From NCBI GenBank assembly GCA_945862325.1, contig CAMAXZ010000022.1, positions 1 through 64,000 on the forward strand: a stretch of DNA of 64,000 nucleotides, in the 5' to 3' direction. The DNA comes from Klebsiella pneumoniae (lineage in GTDB: Bacteria > Myxococcota_A > UBA796 > SXON01). The notes beneath the pieces are model-generated. The model did no database searches and was not told the origin of the DNA. It saw nothing but the letters and a program-made list of their open reading frames with translations. Within the stretch, counting starts at the first letter, position 1; the number at the start of each line of letters is the position of its first letter. Positions 31,734-40,715 of the stretch are shown here, piece by piece. Position numbers and translations under genes: made by a program.

Positions 31734-32468
31734 GTGACGACCGCGATCGACGTGGTGGGCCTGCGGCGGGAGTGGCCGGTCGCCGGGGGGCCGCCCGTGG
31801 TCGCGGTGCACGGCGCCACGTTTTCGGTGGCGCAAGGCGAGGTGTTCGGGCTGCTCGGCCCGAACGGCGCCGGAAAGACGACGTTGATGCAGATGCTCGC
31901 CACGCTGTCCACGCCGACGGCGGGGACCGCCCGCGTAGCCGGTCACGACATCCGCACGGCGTCCGTGGCGGTGCGCGCGAGCCTCGGGTACCTCAGCACC
32001 ACGTCCGGGCTCCCCGCACGGCTCACCGTGCGCGAGTGCCTTGGGTTGTTCGCCGATCTCCAGGGGCTCCGGTCGCCCCAGGCCGCCGTGACGCGGATGG
32101 TCGACCGGATGCGCCTCGGCGCCTTCGTCGATCGTCGGGTGGAGACCCTCTCCACGGGCATGCGTCAGCGCGCGCGCATCGCGTGCGCCGCCATCCACCG
32201 CCCGGCGGTGCTCATCCTCGACGAGCCGACGGCGGGGCTCGACCTGATGTCCACCGACGACCTCCTCGACGAGGTGCGCTCCCTCCGCGACGAGGGCGCT
32301 TCGGTGCTCTACTCGACGCACGCGATGGACGAGGCCGACCGCGTGTGCGACCGCGTCGCGATCCTCCACGAAGGCGCGCTGCGGGCGATCGGCACCCCCG
32401 TCGAGCTCCTCGCGCGCACGTCGACGGCGACGCTCGCCGCCGCGTTCCGCGCGATCGTCCGCGCCTGA
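31734..32468 (+). CDS. ABC transporter ATPase, NatA-like
   Basis: 244 residues. Walker A GPNGAGKTT (43-51), Q-loop region in STTSGLPARLTVRE, signature as LSTGMRQRARIA, Walker B LILDEPTAGLD and H-loop STHAMDEADR are all present, so ATP hydrolysis is expected. The sequence type is that of NatA/CcmA-like exporters. It is followed two bases after its stop by the ABC-2 permease and then by a permease-protease fusion, together a complete exporter. GTG start four bases after the lipoprotein stop. Confidence 0.95.
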   Translation: MTTAIDVVGLRREWPVAGGPPVVAVHGATFSVAQGEVFGLLGPNGAGKTTLMQMLATLSTPTAGTARVAGHDIRTASVAVRASLGYLSTTSGLPARLTVRECLGLFADLQGLRSPQAAVTRMVDRMRLGAFVDRRVETLSTGMRQRARIACAAIHRPAVLILDEPTAGLDLMSTDDLLDEVRSLRDEGASVLYSTHAMDEADRVCDRVAILHEGALRAIGTPVELLARTSTATLAAAFRAIVRA

Positions 32469-32470
32469 CC

Positions 32471-33589
32471 ATGCCCCGCGCGCTCGTGCTGGTCCGCGCG
32501 TTCGTGCGCCTCGTGCAGCTCGAGCTGCTCCGCCTCGCGCGCACCGACGAGGTGCACACCTACCTGCTCATCCCGGCGCTGCTCGGCCTCCCGCTGCTCA
32601 TGTCGATGACGCAGCTCGTCGCGACGGGGCTGGTGCTCGAGGCCACCGTCGCCATCCCCTCGGACCTCCCGGCCGCGCTCGACCTGCCGCGCCACCTGAG
32701 CGACCGCTACCTGAACTTCGTCGTGTCCGACGACCCGCGGGGCGCGTTCGAGCGGGGTGAGGTCGACGCCGCGATCGTGTCGTGGTCCGAGGGCTCGGCG
32801 CCGGGCTCGCCGCCCCACGCCGAAGCGCCCGCCCTGTACACCCTCGACCTCCTCGCCGACACGACGAACGCCGTGCATCGGGTGCGCCTCGCCACCAACA
32901 CCGCCGGCAAGGAGGTCGTGGGCGACCTCGTTGCCCTCGGCGGAGGCGATCCGGTGGAGGCGCTGTTCCCGGCGACCGTGCGCCTGCCGCGCGAGGACCT
33001 GCTCCCCGTGGACGCCGAGACCTTCGGCCTCGGCTTCGGCGCGTTCACCCTCGGTCTCGTGGCGATGATGTTCCTCGCGCTGCCGCAGGTGGCCGACCGA
33101 CGCGAGGGCGTGACCGAGGCCCTGCGCGCGCTGCCGGTGCCGATGGCGGTCGTGCTCGGCGCGCGCGTCGTCGCGGCGTGGGTGGTTCAGATGCTCGGGG
33201 GCTCGATCGCGGCGTTGAACGTGTATGCCTTCGCCTGGCTCGCCATGGAGGGCACCCCCCTCGCGGCGTGGCACTTCGTCGCGCTCGGCGCCGTCAGCCT
33301 CGCGAGCACGGCGTCGTACCTGCTCGTCGGATGTGTGTCGGACAACGCGCGCACCGCCAACATCAACGCGTCGTACGCGATGACGGCGCAGGGGGCGCTC
33401 CTCGTCTGGGGCGCGTCCGCGAACGCGCCGGTCTGGGTGCCGATCGCCGGGGTGATGCACGCGCGATCGGCGTCGGACGTCACGATCGCCGTGATCGCGT
33501 GCGTCGTGGCCGCGGTGGCCGTGGTCGCGCTGGCGGGCTTCGCCTTGGAGCGGCGGGTCCAGCTCGTGCTCCGCCGGGGGGACGAGTGA
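32471..33589 (+). CDS. ABC-2 type permease, NatB-like
   Basis: 372 residues, inner membrane. The layout is typical of NatB-type permeases: one N-terminal transmembrane helix (about 33-52), a long periplasmic domain (60-195), then five or six helices (about 196-220, 235-260, 265-295, 315-335, 345-362). It pairs with the ATPase before it. Its stop overlaps the GTG of the next gene as GTGA. Cargo unknown; sodium or a peptide toxin are family precedents only. Confidence 0.88.
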   Translation: MPRALVLVRAFVRLVQLELLRLARTDEVHTYLLIPALLGLPLLMSMTQLVATGLVLEATVAIPSDLPAALDLPRHLSDRYLNFVVSDDPRGAFERGEVDAAIVSWSEGSAPGSPPHAEAPALYTLDLLADTTNAVHRVRLATNTAGKEVVGDLVALGGGDPVEALFPATVRLPREDLLPVDAETFGLGFGAFTLGLVAMMFLALPQVADRREGVTEALRALPVPMAVVLGARVVAAWVVQMLGGSIAALNVYAFAWLAMEGTPLAAWHFVALGAVSLASTASYLLVGCVSDNARTANINASYAMTAQGALLVWGASANAPVWVPIAGVMHARSASDVTIAVIACVVAAVAVVALAGFALERRVQLVLRRGDE

Positions 33590-35442
33590 ACACGCGTCGC
33601 GTCGTTGCGCTGGTGATCGCCGAGTCGCGGCCGCTGTTGCGCGAGCGCGCCAGCGTGGTCGGCGCGGTCGTCGCGGCGCTGGGCGTGGGGGTCGGCGGCG
33701 CCTCCGCCGGCGCGCTCGAGGACTGGCTCCCGAAGTCGACCGCGCGCGACGAGCCCGCCCCCGCGGCGCCGTGCGTGGCGGGGGACGCGCCCCCCGTCGC
33801 CTTCGCGGGGGACGTGCCGGATTGGGTCGCGTGGCCGGACACTCCGGTACGGCCGGAAGAAGCGTCGTTGTTGATCACCCTGCTCCCGCCCACCGGGACG
33901 AACGCGAGCGCGGTGCTCGAGGTCGACCCGCTCGTGCCGGACGCGCCCACCCGGGCCGCGCGCGCGTGCCTCGTCGCGCGGGTGAGCGACGAGCACCGGC
34001 GGCGGCTCGACGCCGTCGGTGTCGCGACCGACAGCGATCACGCGGTCGTGGTGCGCGTGCTCGCGCCCCTCCCCCCCGAGGAGGCGCCGGCGTTCGAGCT
34101 TCGCCCGACGCTCGGCGCGACGGTGGCCGTCGTCGTCCTGATGGCGTGCGCGTCGATGCTGGTCGAGCTCCCTCCACGCGCGCGGACGTCCGGCTGGCTC
34201 GAGACCTGGCGTGCGTTGCCGGGCGATCGTCGCGAGCTCGCGTGGGCGTGGTTCCTCCTCACGGCGGCGGCCGGCAGCGCGCTGGCGGCGCTGGTCGCCA
34301 CGGCGTGGCTGGCGACCTGCGCGCTCCGTGGGCTGGACACGGGCCCCCTCCCCTGGCCGGCGCTCCTCCTCCTCGCCCCCGCGCTCGCGGCCGCGGGCCT
34401 CCGCACCTTCGTGGAGGTGCGCGACGCCCGCACCGCGATGCTCACGACGATCCCGCTCATGTACGTCATCGGCTTCCTGGCGATCGTGGCGGCCCTCCTC
34501 GATGTCCACGCGCCGGGGCTCGGCGCGCTCGTGCCCTACGGCGGGCTGCTGCTCGTCGCGGCGGGGGCCGGGTCGAACGCCGTGACCGCGTCGACCGTGA
34601 CCGGCGCGGCGGCCCTGTTCTTCGTGTGGGACGCCGCGCGCGTGGTCGCGCGCCCGGAGCCGCGCGCGAGCGTCGACGACCGCCGCACGGAGCGGCTCGC
34701 GCGCGGGGCGCACGCGCCCGAGGTCGTGCTCCTGACCGCCTTCGCACTGGCTTCTTCTGGGGTGTGGGTCCCCGCGGCGTTCGCCGGCACGCCCACCGCC
34801 CTCCAGAGCACCCTCGGCTTCATCGGCGGCTTCGCCGCGCCCGCGTTCGCCGTGCCCGCGCGGCTCGGCCTCGACCTCCGCGACACCTTGAGCCTTCGTG
34901 TTCCGGCGCCACGCGCGTGGGCCGCCCTGCTGCTCCTCGTGCCGGGCAACCTCGCCCTCGCGTTCGTGCTGACGGCGGCGCTCGACCCGATCCTGCCGGT
35001 GCCGAACTGGCTCGCCCGAGAGGTCGCGCGCGTCGCGCAGGACGTGCGCGGGCCGGAGCTCGTGCTCGCCTTCACCCTCGTGCCCGGCATCTGCGAGGAG
35101 CTGCTGTTCCGCGGCGCGATGTTGGGCCTGTTGCGTCGGTCCGCGCGGCCGCGGGCGGAGATCGTCGCGATCGTCGTCCAAGCCGCCGCCTTCGCGATCG
35201 CGCACGGGTGGGCCGCCCGGCTGCCGTACACCTTCGCGCTGGGGCTCGTGTTCGGCGCGCTCGCCGTGCGCACCCGGTCGATCGTGCCCGGGATGGTCGC
35301 GCACACCCTCCACAATCTCCTCGTCGTCACCATCGGCGGCGAGGTGCTCATGGCGTGGGCGCACCACCCGTGGGCGTGGGGGCTGGCGCTGCTGCCGGCG
35401 CTCGCGGTGTGGGCGGCGGGACGCGGGGCGGTGAAGGGTTAG
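33586..35442 (+). CDS. ABC-2 permease fused to CPBP intramembrane protease
   Basis: 618 residues, inner membrane. The first half repeats the permease layout (helix near 20-40, soluble domain to about 180, five helices to about 355). The second half (375-610) is a CPBP/Abi glutamic protease: E504-E505 in CEELLFRG, His540 in FAIAHGW, and a downstream HTLHN motif near 572, all within helices. Such NatB-CPBP fusions are known among sodium-type ABC permeases. The domain may process or degrade a transported peptide, or serve in self-protection; inference only. It is coupled to the first permease by GTGA overlap. Confidence 0.9.
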   Translation: MNTRRVVALVIAESRPLLRERASVVGAVVAALGVGVGGASAGALEDWLPKSTARDEPAPAAPCVAGDAPPVAFAGDVPDWVAWPDTPVRPEEASLLITLLPPTGTNASAVLEVDPLVPDAPTRAARACLVARVSDEHRRRLDAVGVATDSDHAVVVRVLAPLPPEEAPAFELRPTLGATVAVVVLMACASMLVELPPRARTSGWLETWRALPGDRRELAWAWFLLTAAAGSALAALVATAWLATCALRGLDTGPLPWPALLLLAPALAAAGLRTFVEVRDARTAMLTTIPLMYVIGFLAIVAALLDVHAPGLGALVPYGGLLLVAAGAGSNAVTASTVTGAAALFFVWDAARVVARPEPRASVDDRRTERLARGAHAPEVVLLTAFALASSGVWVPAAFAGTPTALQSTLGFIGGFAAPAFAVPARLGLDLRDTLSLRVPAPRAWAALLLLVPGNLALAFVLTAALDPILPVPNWLAREVARVAQDVRGPELVLAFTLVPGICEELLFRGAMLGLLRRSARPRAEIVAIVVQAAAFAIAHGWAARLPYTFALGLVFGALAVRTRSIVPGMVAHTLHNLLVVTIGGEVLMAWAHHPWAWGLALLPALAVWAAGRGAVKG

Positions 35443-35515
35443 GGCGGGGGTATGCTGCCGACGCGCGAGTGCGGCCTCGCGCCGTTCTACTCGCGCCTGC
35501 GCGCCGCCTGCGCGC

Positions 35516-35521
35516 GATAGT
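35516..35521 (+). promoter_or_regulatory. -10 box GATAGT seven bases before the ATG (leaderless candidate)
   Basis: GATAGT is followed by CCGCCCC and then the ATG at 35529. No ribosome site fits in between. The same GATAGT box stands eight bases before the ATG at 39162. Confidence 0.45.
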
Positions 35522-35528
35522 CCGCCCC

Positions 35529-37253
35529 ATGCTCGTCGCCCTCCTCCTGGCCTGCGCCACGGCCGACACCAGCCCGCCCGAAGACACCGATCCCACCGGC
35601 GACACCGACACGGGCACCGGCGCGGACACCGACACAGACACCGACACGGCGACAGACACCGACCCACCGTCCGAGCCGGAGCTCTGGTTCTATGTGTCGT
35701 ACAACCTCCAGACGACCGAGGGCGTCGACGCGGTCGTGGCGCTGCTCGATCGTGCTTCGGCTGCCGGCTACCACGGGATGGTCCTGGCGGACTTCAAGCT
35801 TCACTTCCTGCACACGGACATCCTGCCCGACTGGTACGATCCGAACCTCCAGGCCGTGCTCGACCACGCCGCCTCCGTAGGCATCGACGTGGTCCCCGCG
35901 GTTGCCCCCTTCGGGTACTCGGAGGGAATCCTCTTCGAGGACCACGACCTCGCCGAGGGCCGCCCCGTCACGGCACGCTTCGTGGCGCGCGGCGGGCGCC
36001 TCGAGGTCCTCGACGGCTACGCCGGCCTCCGCGACGGGGGCTTCGAGGCGCACGACGGCGACCGATTCAGCGGATGGAGCTGGCAAGACGACCGCGTCAA
36101 GGCCGACACCGCCGTGTTCCGCTCGGGGGCGTCCGCGGCGCGTATCGACGCCGGGAGCGGCAACGCGCGGATCGTCCAATCGACGACGCTCGCGCCGGGC
36201 CGTCAGTACCGTCTGTCATGGTCCATGAAGACGGCGGACACGTGGGGATACCCCCAGGTGATCGTCCTGAACGACGCCGGAGGCGCATTGTTGAACCTCA
36301 ACACCCTGAGCGCCGCGGCCACCCAGGACTGGACCCGCTACGACATCGCGTTCGACAGCGGTGACGCGACCAACGTGAGCGTCTACGTCGGCGTGTGGGG
36401 CGAAATGGGTGGCACGGTGTGGTTCGACGACGTCTCCCTCCAAGAGACGGCGCTCGTCAACCTCATCCGGCGTGAAGGCGCCCCGCTGACGATCACCGGC
36501 GCCGACGGCACCGAATACGCCGAGCCGGCCGACGTGGCCCCGATCGTCGACCCGGGCACGTTCGACGACTGGCACGAACCGCCGGTGCCGATGCTGCCGG
36601 AAGGCTCGCGCATCGCCGAAGGCGACGAGGTGACCCTCCGTCACTTCGTGGTGCAGCCGATCTACGGGTACCAGGTCGGCGCGTGCCTGTCGGAGCCCGC
36701 CGTGGACGAGTGGGTCGACGCGAACCTCGCCGCGGTGTCCGCCCGTTTCCCCGCGGCGAACGGCGTGATGCTCGGCTACGACGAGATGCGTCACCTGAAC
36801 ACCTGTGACGCCTGCGGCGCGCGCGGGCTCGACGCCGGCGCGCTGCTCGCCGCCCACGTGGCCGACACCCAGGAGCGGGTGCGCGCCGCGTGGCCCCACG
36901 CCCGGACCTACGTCTGGTCGGACATGTTCGACCCCTACCACAACGCGCGCGCCGGCTACTACCTGGTCGAGGGCGACCTCACGGGCAGCTGGGCGGGCCT
37001 GGACCCGGAGACCATCGTGATGAACTGGCACATCGGCAACGCCAACTCCGCGCAGTTCTTCGCCGACCGAGGCTTCGAACAGATCCTCGCCGGCTACTAC
37101 GACTCCGGAGATGGCACGACCTCCGCCGTCGACGAGCTGTCCGCCGCGTCCGGCGTGCCGGGGCTGCGCGGCCTCATGTACACGACGTGGGCGAGCGACT
37201 GGACCCAGCTCGAGGCCTACGCCGAGTCCGCGCGCGCGGCGTGGCCCCGATGA
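35529..37253 (+). CDS. Glycosidase-like lipoprotein with inserted carbohydrate-binding module
   Basis: 574 residues, predicted lipid-anchored enzyme. The start MLVALLLACATAD is a minimal signal (LLAC), followed by a 30-residue Asp/Thr linker. From residue 55 a TIM-barrel begins (FYVSYNLQTTEGVDAVVALLDRA, YHGMVLADFK). Around 160-315 a beta-sandwich of CBM4/9 type is inserted (FSGWSWQDDRVKADTAVFRSG … GGTVWFDDVSLQE). The barrel resumes and shows GYDEMRHLN, whose Asp-Glu pair resembles the catalytic pair of GH20 hexosaminidases, then YVWSDMFDPYHN and IVMNWHIGN. Hydrolysis of an extracellular polysaccharide is likely, the sugar unknown. Its stop overlaps the TerD-VWA gene. Confidence 0.82.
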   Translation: MLVALLLACATADTSPPEDTDPTGDTDTGTGADTDTDTDTATDTDPPSEPELWFYVSYNLQTTEGVDAVVALLDRASAAGYHGMVLADFKLHFLHTDILPDWYDPNLQAVLDHAASVGIDVVPAVAPFGYSEGILFEDHDLAEGRPVTARFVARGGRLEVLDGYAGLRDGGFEAHDGDRFSGWSWQDDRVKADTAVFRSGASAARIDAGSGNARIVQSTTLAPGRQYRLSWSMKTADTWGYPQVIVLNDAGGALLNLNTLSAAATQDWTRYDIAFDSGDATNVSVYVGVWGEMGGTVWFDDVSLQETALVNLIRREGAPLTITGADGTEYAEPADVAPIVDPGTFDDWHEPPVPMLPEGSRIAEGDEVTLRHFVVQPIYGYQVGACLSEPAVDEWVDANLAAVSARFPAANGVMLGYDEMRHLNTCDACGARGLDAGALLAAHVADTQERVRAAWPHARTYVWSDMFDPYHNARAGYYLVEGDLTGSWAGLDPETIVMNWHIGNANSAQFFADRGFEQILAGYYDSGDGTTSAVDELSAASGVPGLRGLMYTTWASDWTQLEAYAESARAAWPR

Positions 37254-38539
37254 TCCCCCTGCGCGCCGGCGCGAACACGGCGATCGTCGGCGGGGTCGCG
37301 AACGTCACGGTGAGCTGGTCGAGCGCGGACGAGGTGGACGCGTCCGCGTTCCTCGTCGGCACCGGCGAGAAGGTGCGCTCCGACGACGACTTCGTGTTCT
37401 ACAACCAGCCCTCCGCCGCGGCGGGCGCCGTGCGGCTCGAGCCGGGGCCGGGGCGCTCCCGGTTCGTGGTGGCGCTCGGCGCGGTCCCCGCGGCGATCGA
37501 TCGCGTCCGTTTCGCGCTGACCATCCACGGGCCGTCGGCCTTCGCCGCCGTGCGGGACGTCCGCCTGGAGGTCGAAGGCGCCGCGGTCTTCGCGCCCGAC
37601 ACCGCCGGGATGGCCGAGAAGGCCCTCATCCTCGCCGAGCTCTACCGCCGCGACGGAGGGTGGAAGCTGCGTGCCGTCGGCCAGGGGTTCAACGGCGGGC
37701 TCGGGCCGCTCGCGCGTCACCACGGCGTCGACGTCGGGGAAACCCCCGCGGCGCCGGCACCGCCCAAGGTCGACCTGGAGAAGCGCGTGGCCACCGCCGC
37801 GCCCCGCCTGGTGTCGCTCGCCAAGGCCGCGGCGGTCTCCTTGCGGAAGCTGGCCCTCGACGGCGCCCTGGCCCGGGTCGGGCTCGCCCTCGACGTGTCG
37901 GGCTCGATGCGCGACCGCTACGCCAAGGGCGTGGTTCAACGGGTGGTCGAGCGCATCGTCCCGCTCGCCGCGCACTTCGACGACGACGGCGCCCTGGACA
38001 TGTGGGCGTACGGAAACACCTGCGCCGCGCTCCCGCCGGCGGGGCTCGCGCGCTTCGAGGGCTACGTCGACACGGCGGCCGGCGGCTGGAAGGCCTGGAT
38101 GAAGGCCAACGGCGGCGGCAACCACGAGCCCGCGGCGATCAAGATGATCCTCGATCATTACGCGCCGGGGCACGGGCTCGGCGGCGCCACCGGCGCCCGG
38201 GGTCGCCCGACCCCGCTGCCGGTGCCCAAGGAGCCCGCGAAGCTGCCCGCCTTCGTGGTGCTCGTCGGCGACGGCGGTGTCGGCGCCAGCGCCGAGATCA
38301 CCCGCCTGATCGTCGGCGCGTCGAGCCTGCCGATCTTCTGGCAGTTCGTGGGTGTCGGCGGTCGCAACTACGGCGTGCTGGAGCGCCTCGACGAGATGGG
38401 CGGGCGGACCGTGGACAACTGCGGGTTCTTCGCGCTGGACGACCTCGACGACCTCACCGAGGCGGCGCTGTACGACCGCCTGCTCGGCGAGCTCCCCGCG
38501 TGGATGCGCGCGGCCAAGGCGGCCGGCATCCTCGTGTGA
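37250..38539 (+). CDS. TerD domain fused to von Willebrand factor A domain
   Basis: 429 residues, cytoplasmic. Residues 1-165 are a TerD domain (VTVSWSSADEVDASAFLVG, DDDFVFYNQPSAAAGAVRLE, ELYRRDGGWKLRAVGQGFNGGL), with the acidic residues that bind calcium in this family. After a Pro-rich hinge, a VWA domain (200-420) has a full MIDAS motif (D215-x-S217-x-S219 in LDVSGSM) and DMWAYGN, VVLVGDGG segments. TerD-VWA proteins (TerF/TerY-like) belong to chemical-stress or phage-response modules, usually beside TerB, TerC or ATP-grasp genes. None is seen here. The ATG overlaps the stop of the glycosidase-like gene; the divergent-facing neighbour at 38542-39114 ends two bases away. Confidence 0.92.
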   Translation: MIPLRAGANTAIVGGVANVTVSWSSADEVDASAFLVGTGEKVRSDDDFVFYNQPSAAAGAVRLEPGPGRSRFVVALGAVPAAIDRVRFALTIHGPSAFAAVRDVRLEVEGAAVFAPDTAGMAEKALILAELYRRDGGWKLRAVGQGFNGGLGPLARHHGVDVGETPAAPAPPKVDLEKRVATAAPRLVSLAKAAAVSLRKLALDGALARVGLALDVSGSMRDRYAKGVVQRVVERIVPLAAHFDDDGALDMWAYGNTCAALPPAGLARFEGYVDTAAGGWKAWMKANGGGNHEPAAIKMILDHYAPGHGLGGATGARGRPTPLPVPKEPAKLPAFVVLVGDGGVGASAEITRLIVGASSLPIFWQFVGVGGRNYGVLERLDEMGGRTVDNCGFFALDDLDDLTEAALYDRLLGELPAWMRAAKAAGILV

Positions 38540-38541
38540 GG

Positions 38542-39114
38542 TCAGTTCACCATGCCGCCGACGCCACCGCCGTCGGCGGGGCCGCCTCGGGGGCTCAGGT
38601 GCGCCCGGAGGCCCTCGAAGCGCGCCCGCCCGAACCAGCCGCCGAGCCCTCCGGGGCGCGCCGCGCCGTCGACCGCCCGGGTCACGCCGTCGACGTCGGT
38701 CGGCATCGGCCGCGCGTCCTCGTCGACCGGGCGGATCGCGCACCACCAACGGCCGTCGGACCACTCGAGGAACGCCCCCGCCACGAGCTCGGGCGCGTCG
38801 GGGCCCGCGTCGCCGTCCGCGGGCCTCACCCGGCGCCGCAGGAGCCCGACGACGCCGACGGCCTCCACGCCGGGCATGCCGGCGAACGCCGCGACGTGGC
38901 GGTGGAGCTCGACGGGGGTGCGAACGACCGCGAGGATCGGCCGGAGATCGAGGGCCAACGCGCGGTCGGGGTAGAGCACGATCAGGGTCGGCGCCACACG
39001 CCCGCGGCGGAGTCGGGCGAGCAGGCGCTCGAGCACCGCGCGCCCGAGCGGCTCGTCGTCGGCCGGGAAGTCGGGCAGGCGCGGGAGGGTCGCCACCTGG
39101 AGGGTCAGGGTCAC
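38542..39114 (-). CDS. Hypothetical protein
   Basis: 190 residues, cytoplasmic, not recognised. The N-terminal 130 residues look like a compact alpha/beta domain (LPDFPADDEPLGRAVLERLLARLRRG, PTLIVLYPDRALALDLRPIL, WSDGRWWCAIRPVDED); the C-terminus is Gly/Arg-rich and ends GGGVGGMVN. It converges with the TerD-VWA gene and is divergent from the acyltransferase gene by 47 bp. Codon use is normal for the region and the opposite strands hold no better candidate. Confidence 0.7.
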   Translation of the reverse strand: MTLTLQVATLPRLPDFPADDEPLGRAVLERLLARLRRGRVAPTLIVLYPDRALALDLRPILAVVRTPVELHRHVAAFAGMPGVEAVGVVGLLRRRVRPADGDAGPDAPELVAGAFLEWSDGRWWCAIRPVDEDARPMPTDVDGVTRAVDGAARPGGLGGWFGRARFEGLRAHLSPRGGPADGGGVGGMVN

Positions 39115-39145
39115 GGCCTTGCCGTACCCCGCGCCGCCGCGCCTT

Positions 39146-39153
39146 GCGATAGT
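39146..39153 (+). promoter_or_regulatory. Extended -10-like TGC-GATAGT box of the acyltransferase gene (leaderless candidate)
   Basis: TGC directly precedes GATAGT (39148-39153), and the ATG follows eight bases later. The AGGG next to the ATG is too close to act as a ribosome site. Confidence 0.4.
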
Positions 39154-39161
39154 CTCCAGGG

Positions 39162-40715
39162 ATGCCGGCTCGGCCAGCCCTCTTCGACGCCCCTACGGAC
39201 GACGCGGTGTCCGCCGCGCTCGTCCGCCGCCTCGACGAGCGCCTGCGCGGCACGCCCGACGCGGTCGCGGCCGACGTGCTGGCGGACACGGTGTTCCTCG
39301 AGCGGAAGCGCCTCGAAGCCTCGCGCGACGAGCCTCCGGAGTACGAGCAGACCCTCGATGCCGCGGCGCGGGCGATCGCGGTGGGGAGCCGCGCCGCGGT
39401 GGACGCGTCCCTGCGCTCGCTGACCGACCGATACGCCCGGGAGATCCACAACCCGTTCTCGCCCCAGACCTACCACGTGGCCACGCGCGTCCTGCCGCTG
39501 CTGCTGACGCGCCTGTTGAGCGCGTCGCGCGCCCGCGACCTCGTGCTCGGCGACACCGACCCGAGCGCGCGCATCCGCTTGAGCGGGCCGCTCGACCAGA
39601 TCCGGGCGCTCGCGAAGGATCGCACGTTGATCCTCGCCCCGACCCACGTGTCGAACCTCGACAGCCCGCTCATCGGCTACGCGCTCTACGCCGCCGGACT
39701 CCCGCCCTTCGCCTACGGCGCGGGCCTGAACCTCTTCTCGAACCCGGCGATGGCGTGGTTCATGCGGCGGCTCGGCGCCTACACGGTCGACCGGCGCAAG
39801 CGCAACCGCCTCTACAAGGAAGTCCTGAAGGACTACTCGGTGGAGCTGCTGCGGCGTCGCTGCCACTCGCTGTTCTTCCCCGGCGGCACGCGCAGCCGCT
39901 CCGGGCGCCTCGAGCGCCGGTTGAAGAAGGGCCTGCTCGGCACCGGCCTGCAAGCCTGGCAAGAGAGCCTCGAGGAGGGGCGCGCCGACGGAGACGTGTT
40001 CGTCGTGCCCTGCACCTTGAGCGTCGGGCTCGTCTTGGAGGCCGAGACGTTGATCGCCGACTCCCTCGCGGAGGAGGGCAAGCAGCGCTTCATCATCAAC
40101 GACGACGAGTTCAGCGAGCCGCGCACCGTGCTCACGTTCCTCCGCCAGCTCCTCCGCCTGGACGCCGCGGTGCACGTCCGCTTCGGCGCGCCCATGGACG
40201 TGGCGGGCAACGTCGTGGACGACGCCGGGCGGTCGCTCGATCCGGCAGGTCGCCCGGTGGATCGCCTCGGCTACGTGCGCGAGGCTGGGCGCGTCGTGCG
40301 CGACGCGCAGCGCGATCAGGTCTACACCGAGCGCGTGGCCGAGCGGCTGGCCGACGCGTACGCGCGCGACTTCGTCGTGCAGAGCACGCACCTCGCCTGC
40401 TGGGCCGCGTGGCGCGCCCTGCGGGCGGCGCGCCCCGGCCTCGACACCTGGCGGCTCCTGCGGCTCCGCGCCGGCGAGCGCGCCGTGGCGCGATCCGCGG
40501 TGGTCGAGGCGATCGGGCGCGCGCGCGCGGCGCTCGGCGCGCAGCCGACCGCCCTGCCCGCGACGGACGACGCCGCGCTCGACGAGGCCCTCGCCCGCTT
40601 CGCGAGCTTTCATCGTGTGCGCGCCGTCGCGGCGGCCGCGGACGGCCGGATCTCCCTCGATCCCCAGCTCGCGCTCTACTACGCCAACCGACTCGACGGG
40701 TACGCGCTGCCATGA
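39162..40715 (+). CDS. PlsB-like glycerol-3-phosphate acyltransferase
   Basis: 517 residues. Predicted membrane-associated acyltransferase that acylates glycerol 3-phosphate or a related lipid precursor. The acyltransferase core holds H-x4-D at His162/Asp167 (APTHVSNLDSPL), the second block (GAYTVDRRKRNRLY), the third as FPGGTRSRSGRLE (239-251; usually FPEGTRS) and a fourth (VFVVPCTLSVGLVLE). An N-terminal helical domain (1-140) and a C-terminal domain (300-517) flank it, the size range of PlsB-like proteins of Myxococcota. The next gene, a GpsA homologue, overlaps by ATGA, in line with a glycerol-phosphate link. Confidence 0.88.
   Translation: MPARPALFDAPTDDAVSAALVRRLDERLRGTPDAVAADVLADTVFLERKRLEASRDEPPEYEQTLDAAARAIAVGSRAAVDASLRSLTDRYAREIHNPFSPQTYHVATRVLPLLLTRLLSASRARDLVLGDTDPSARIRLSGPLDQIRALAKDRTLILAPTHVSNLDSPLIGYALYAAGLPPFAYGAGLNLFSNPAMAWFMRRLGAYTVDRRKRNRLYKEVLKDYSVELLRRRCHSLFFPGGTRSRSGRLERRLKKGLLGTGLQAWQESLEEGRADGDVFVVPCTLSVGLVLEAETLIADSLAEEGKQRFIINDDEFSEPRTVLTFLRQLLRLDAAVHVRFGAPMDVAGNVVDDAGRSLDPAGRPVDRLGYVREAGRVVRDAQRDQVYTERVAERLADAYARDFVVQSTHLACWAAWRALRAARPGLDTWRLLRLRAGERAVARSAVVEAIGRARAALGAQPTALPATDDAALDEALARFASFHRVRAVAAAADGRISLDPQLALYYANRLDGYALP

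Noticed and set aside
37250-38539. TerD-VWA gene as the core of a phage-defence island
   Set aside because: No TerB, TerC, ATP-grasp, nuclease or mobile-element gene lies nearby; only interest as an orphan is kept.
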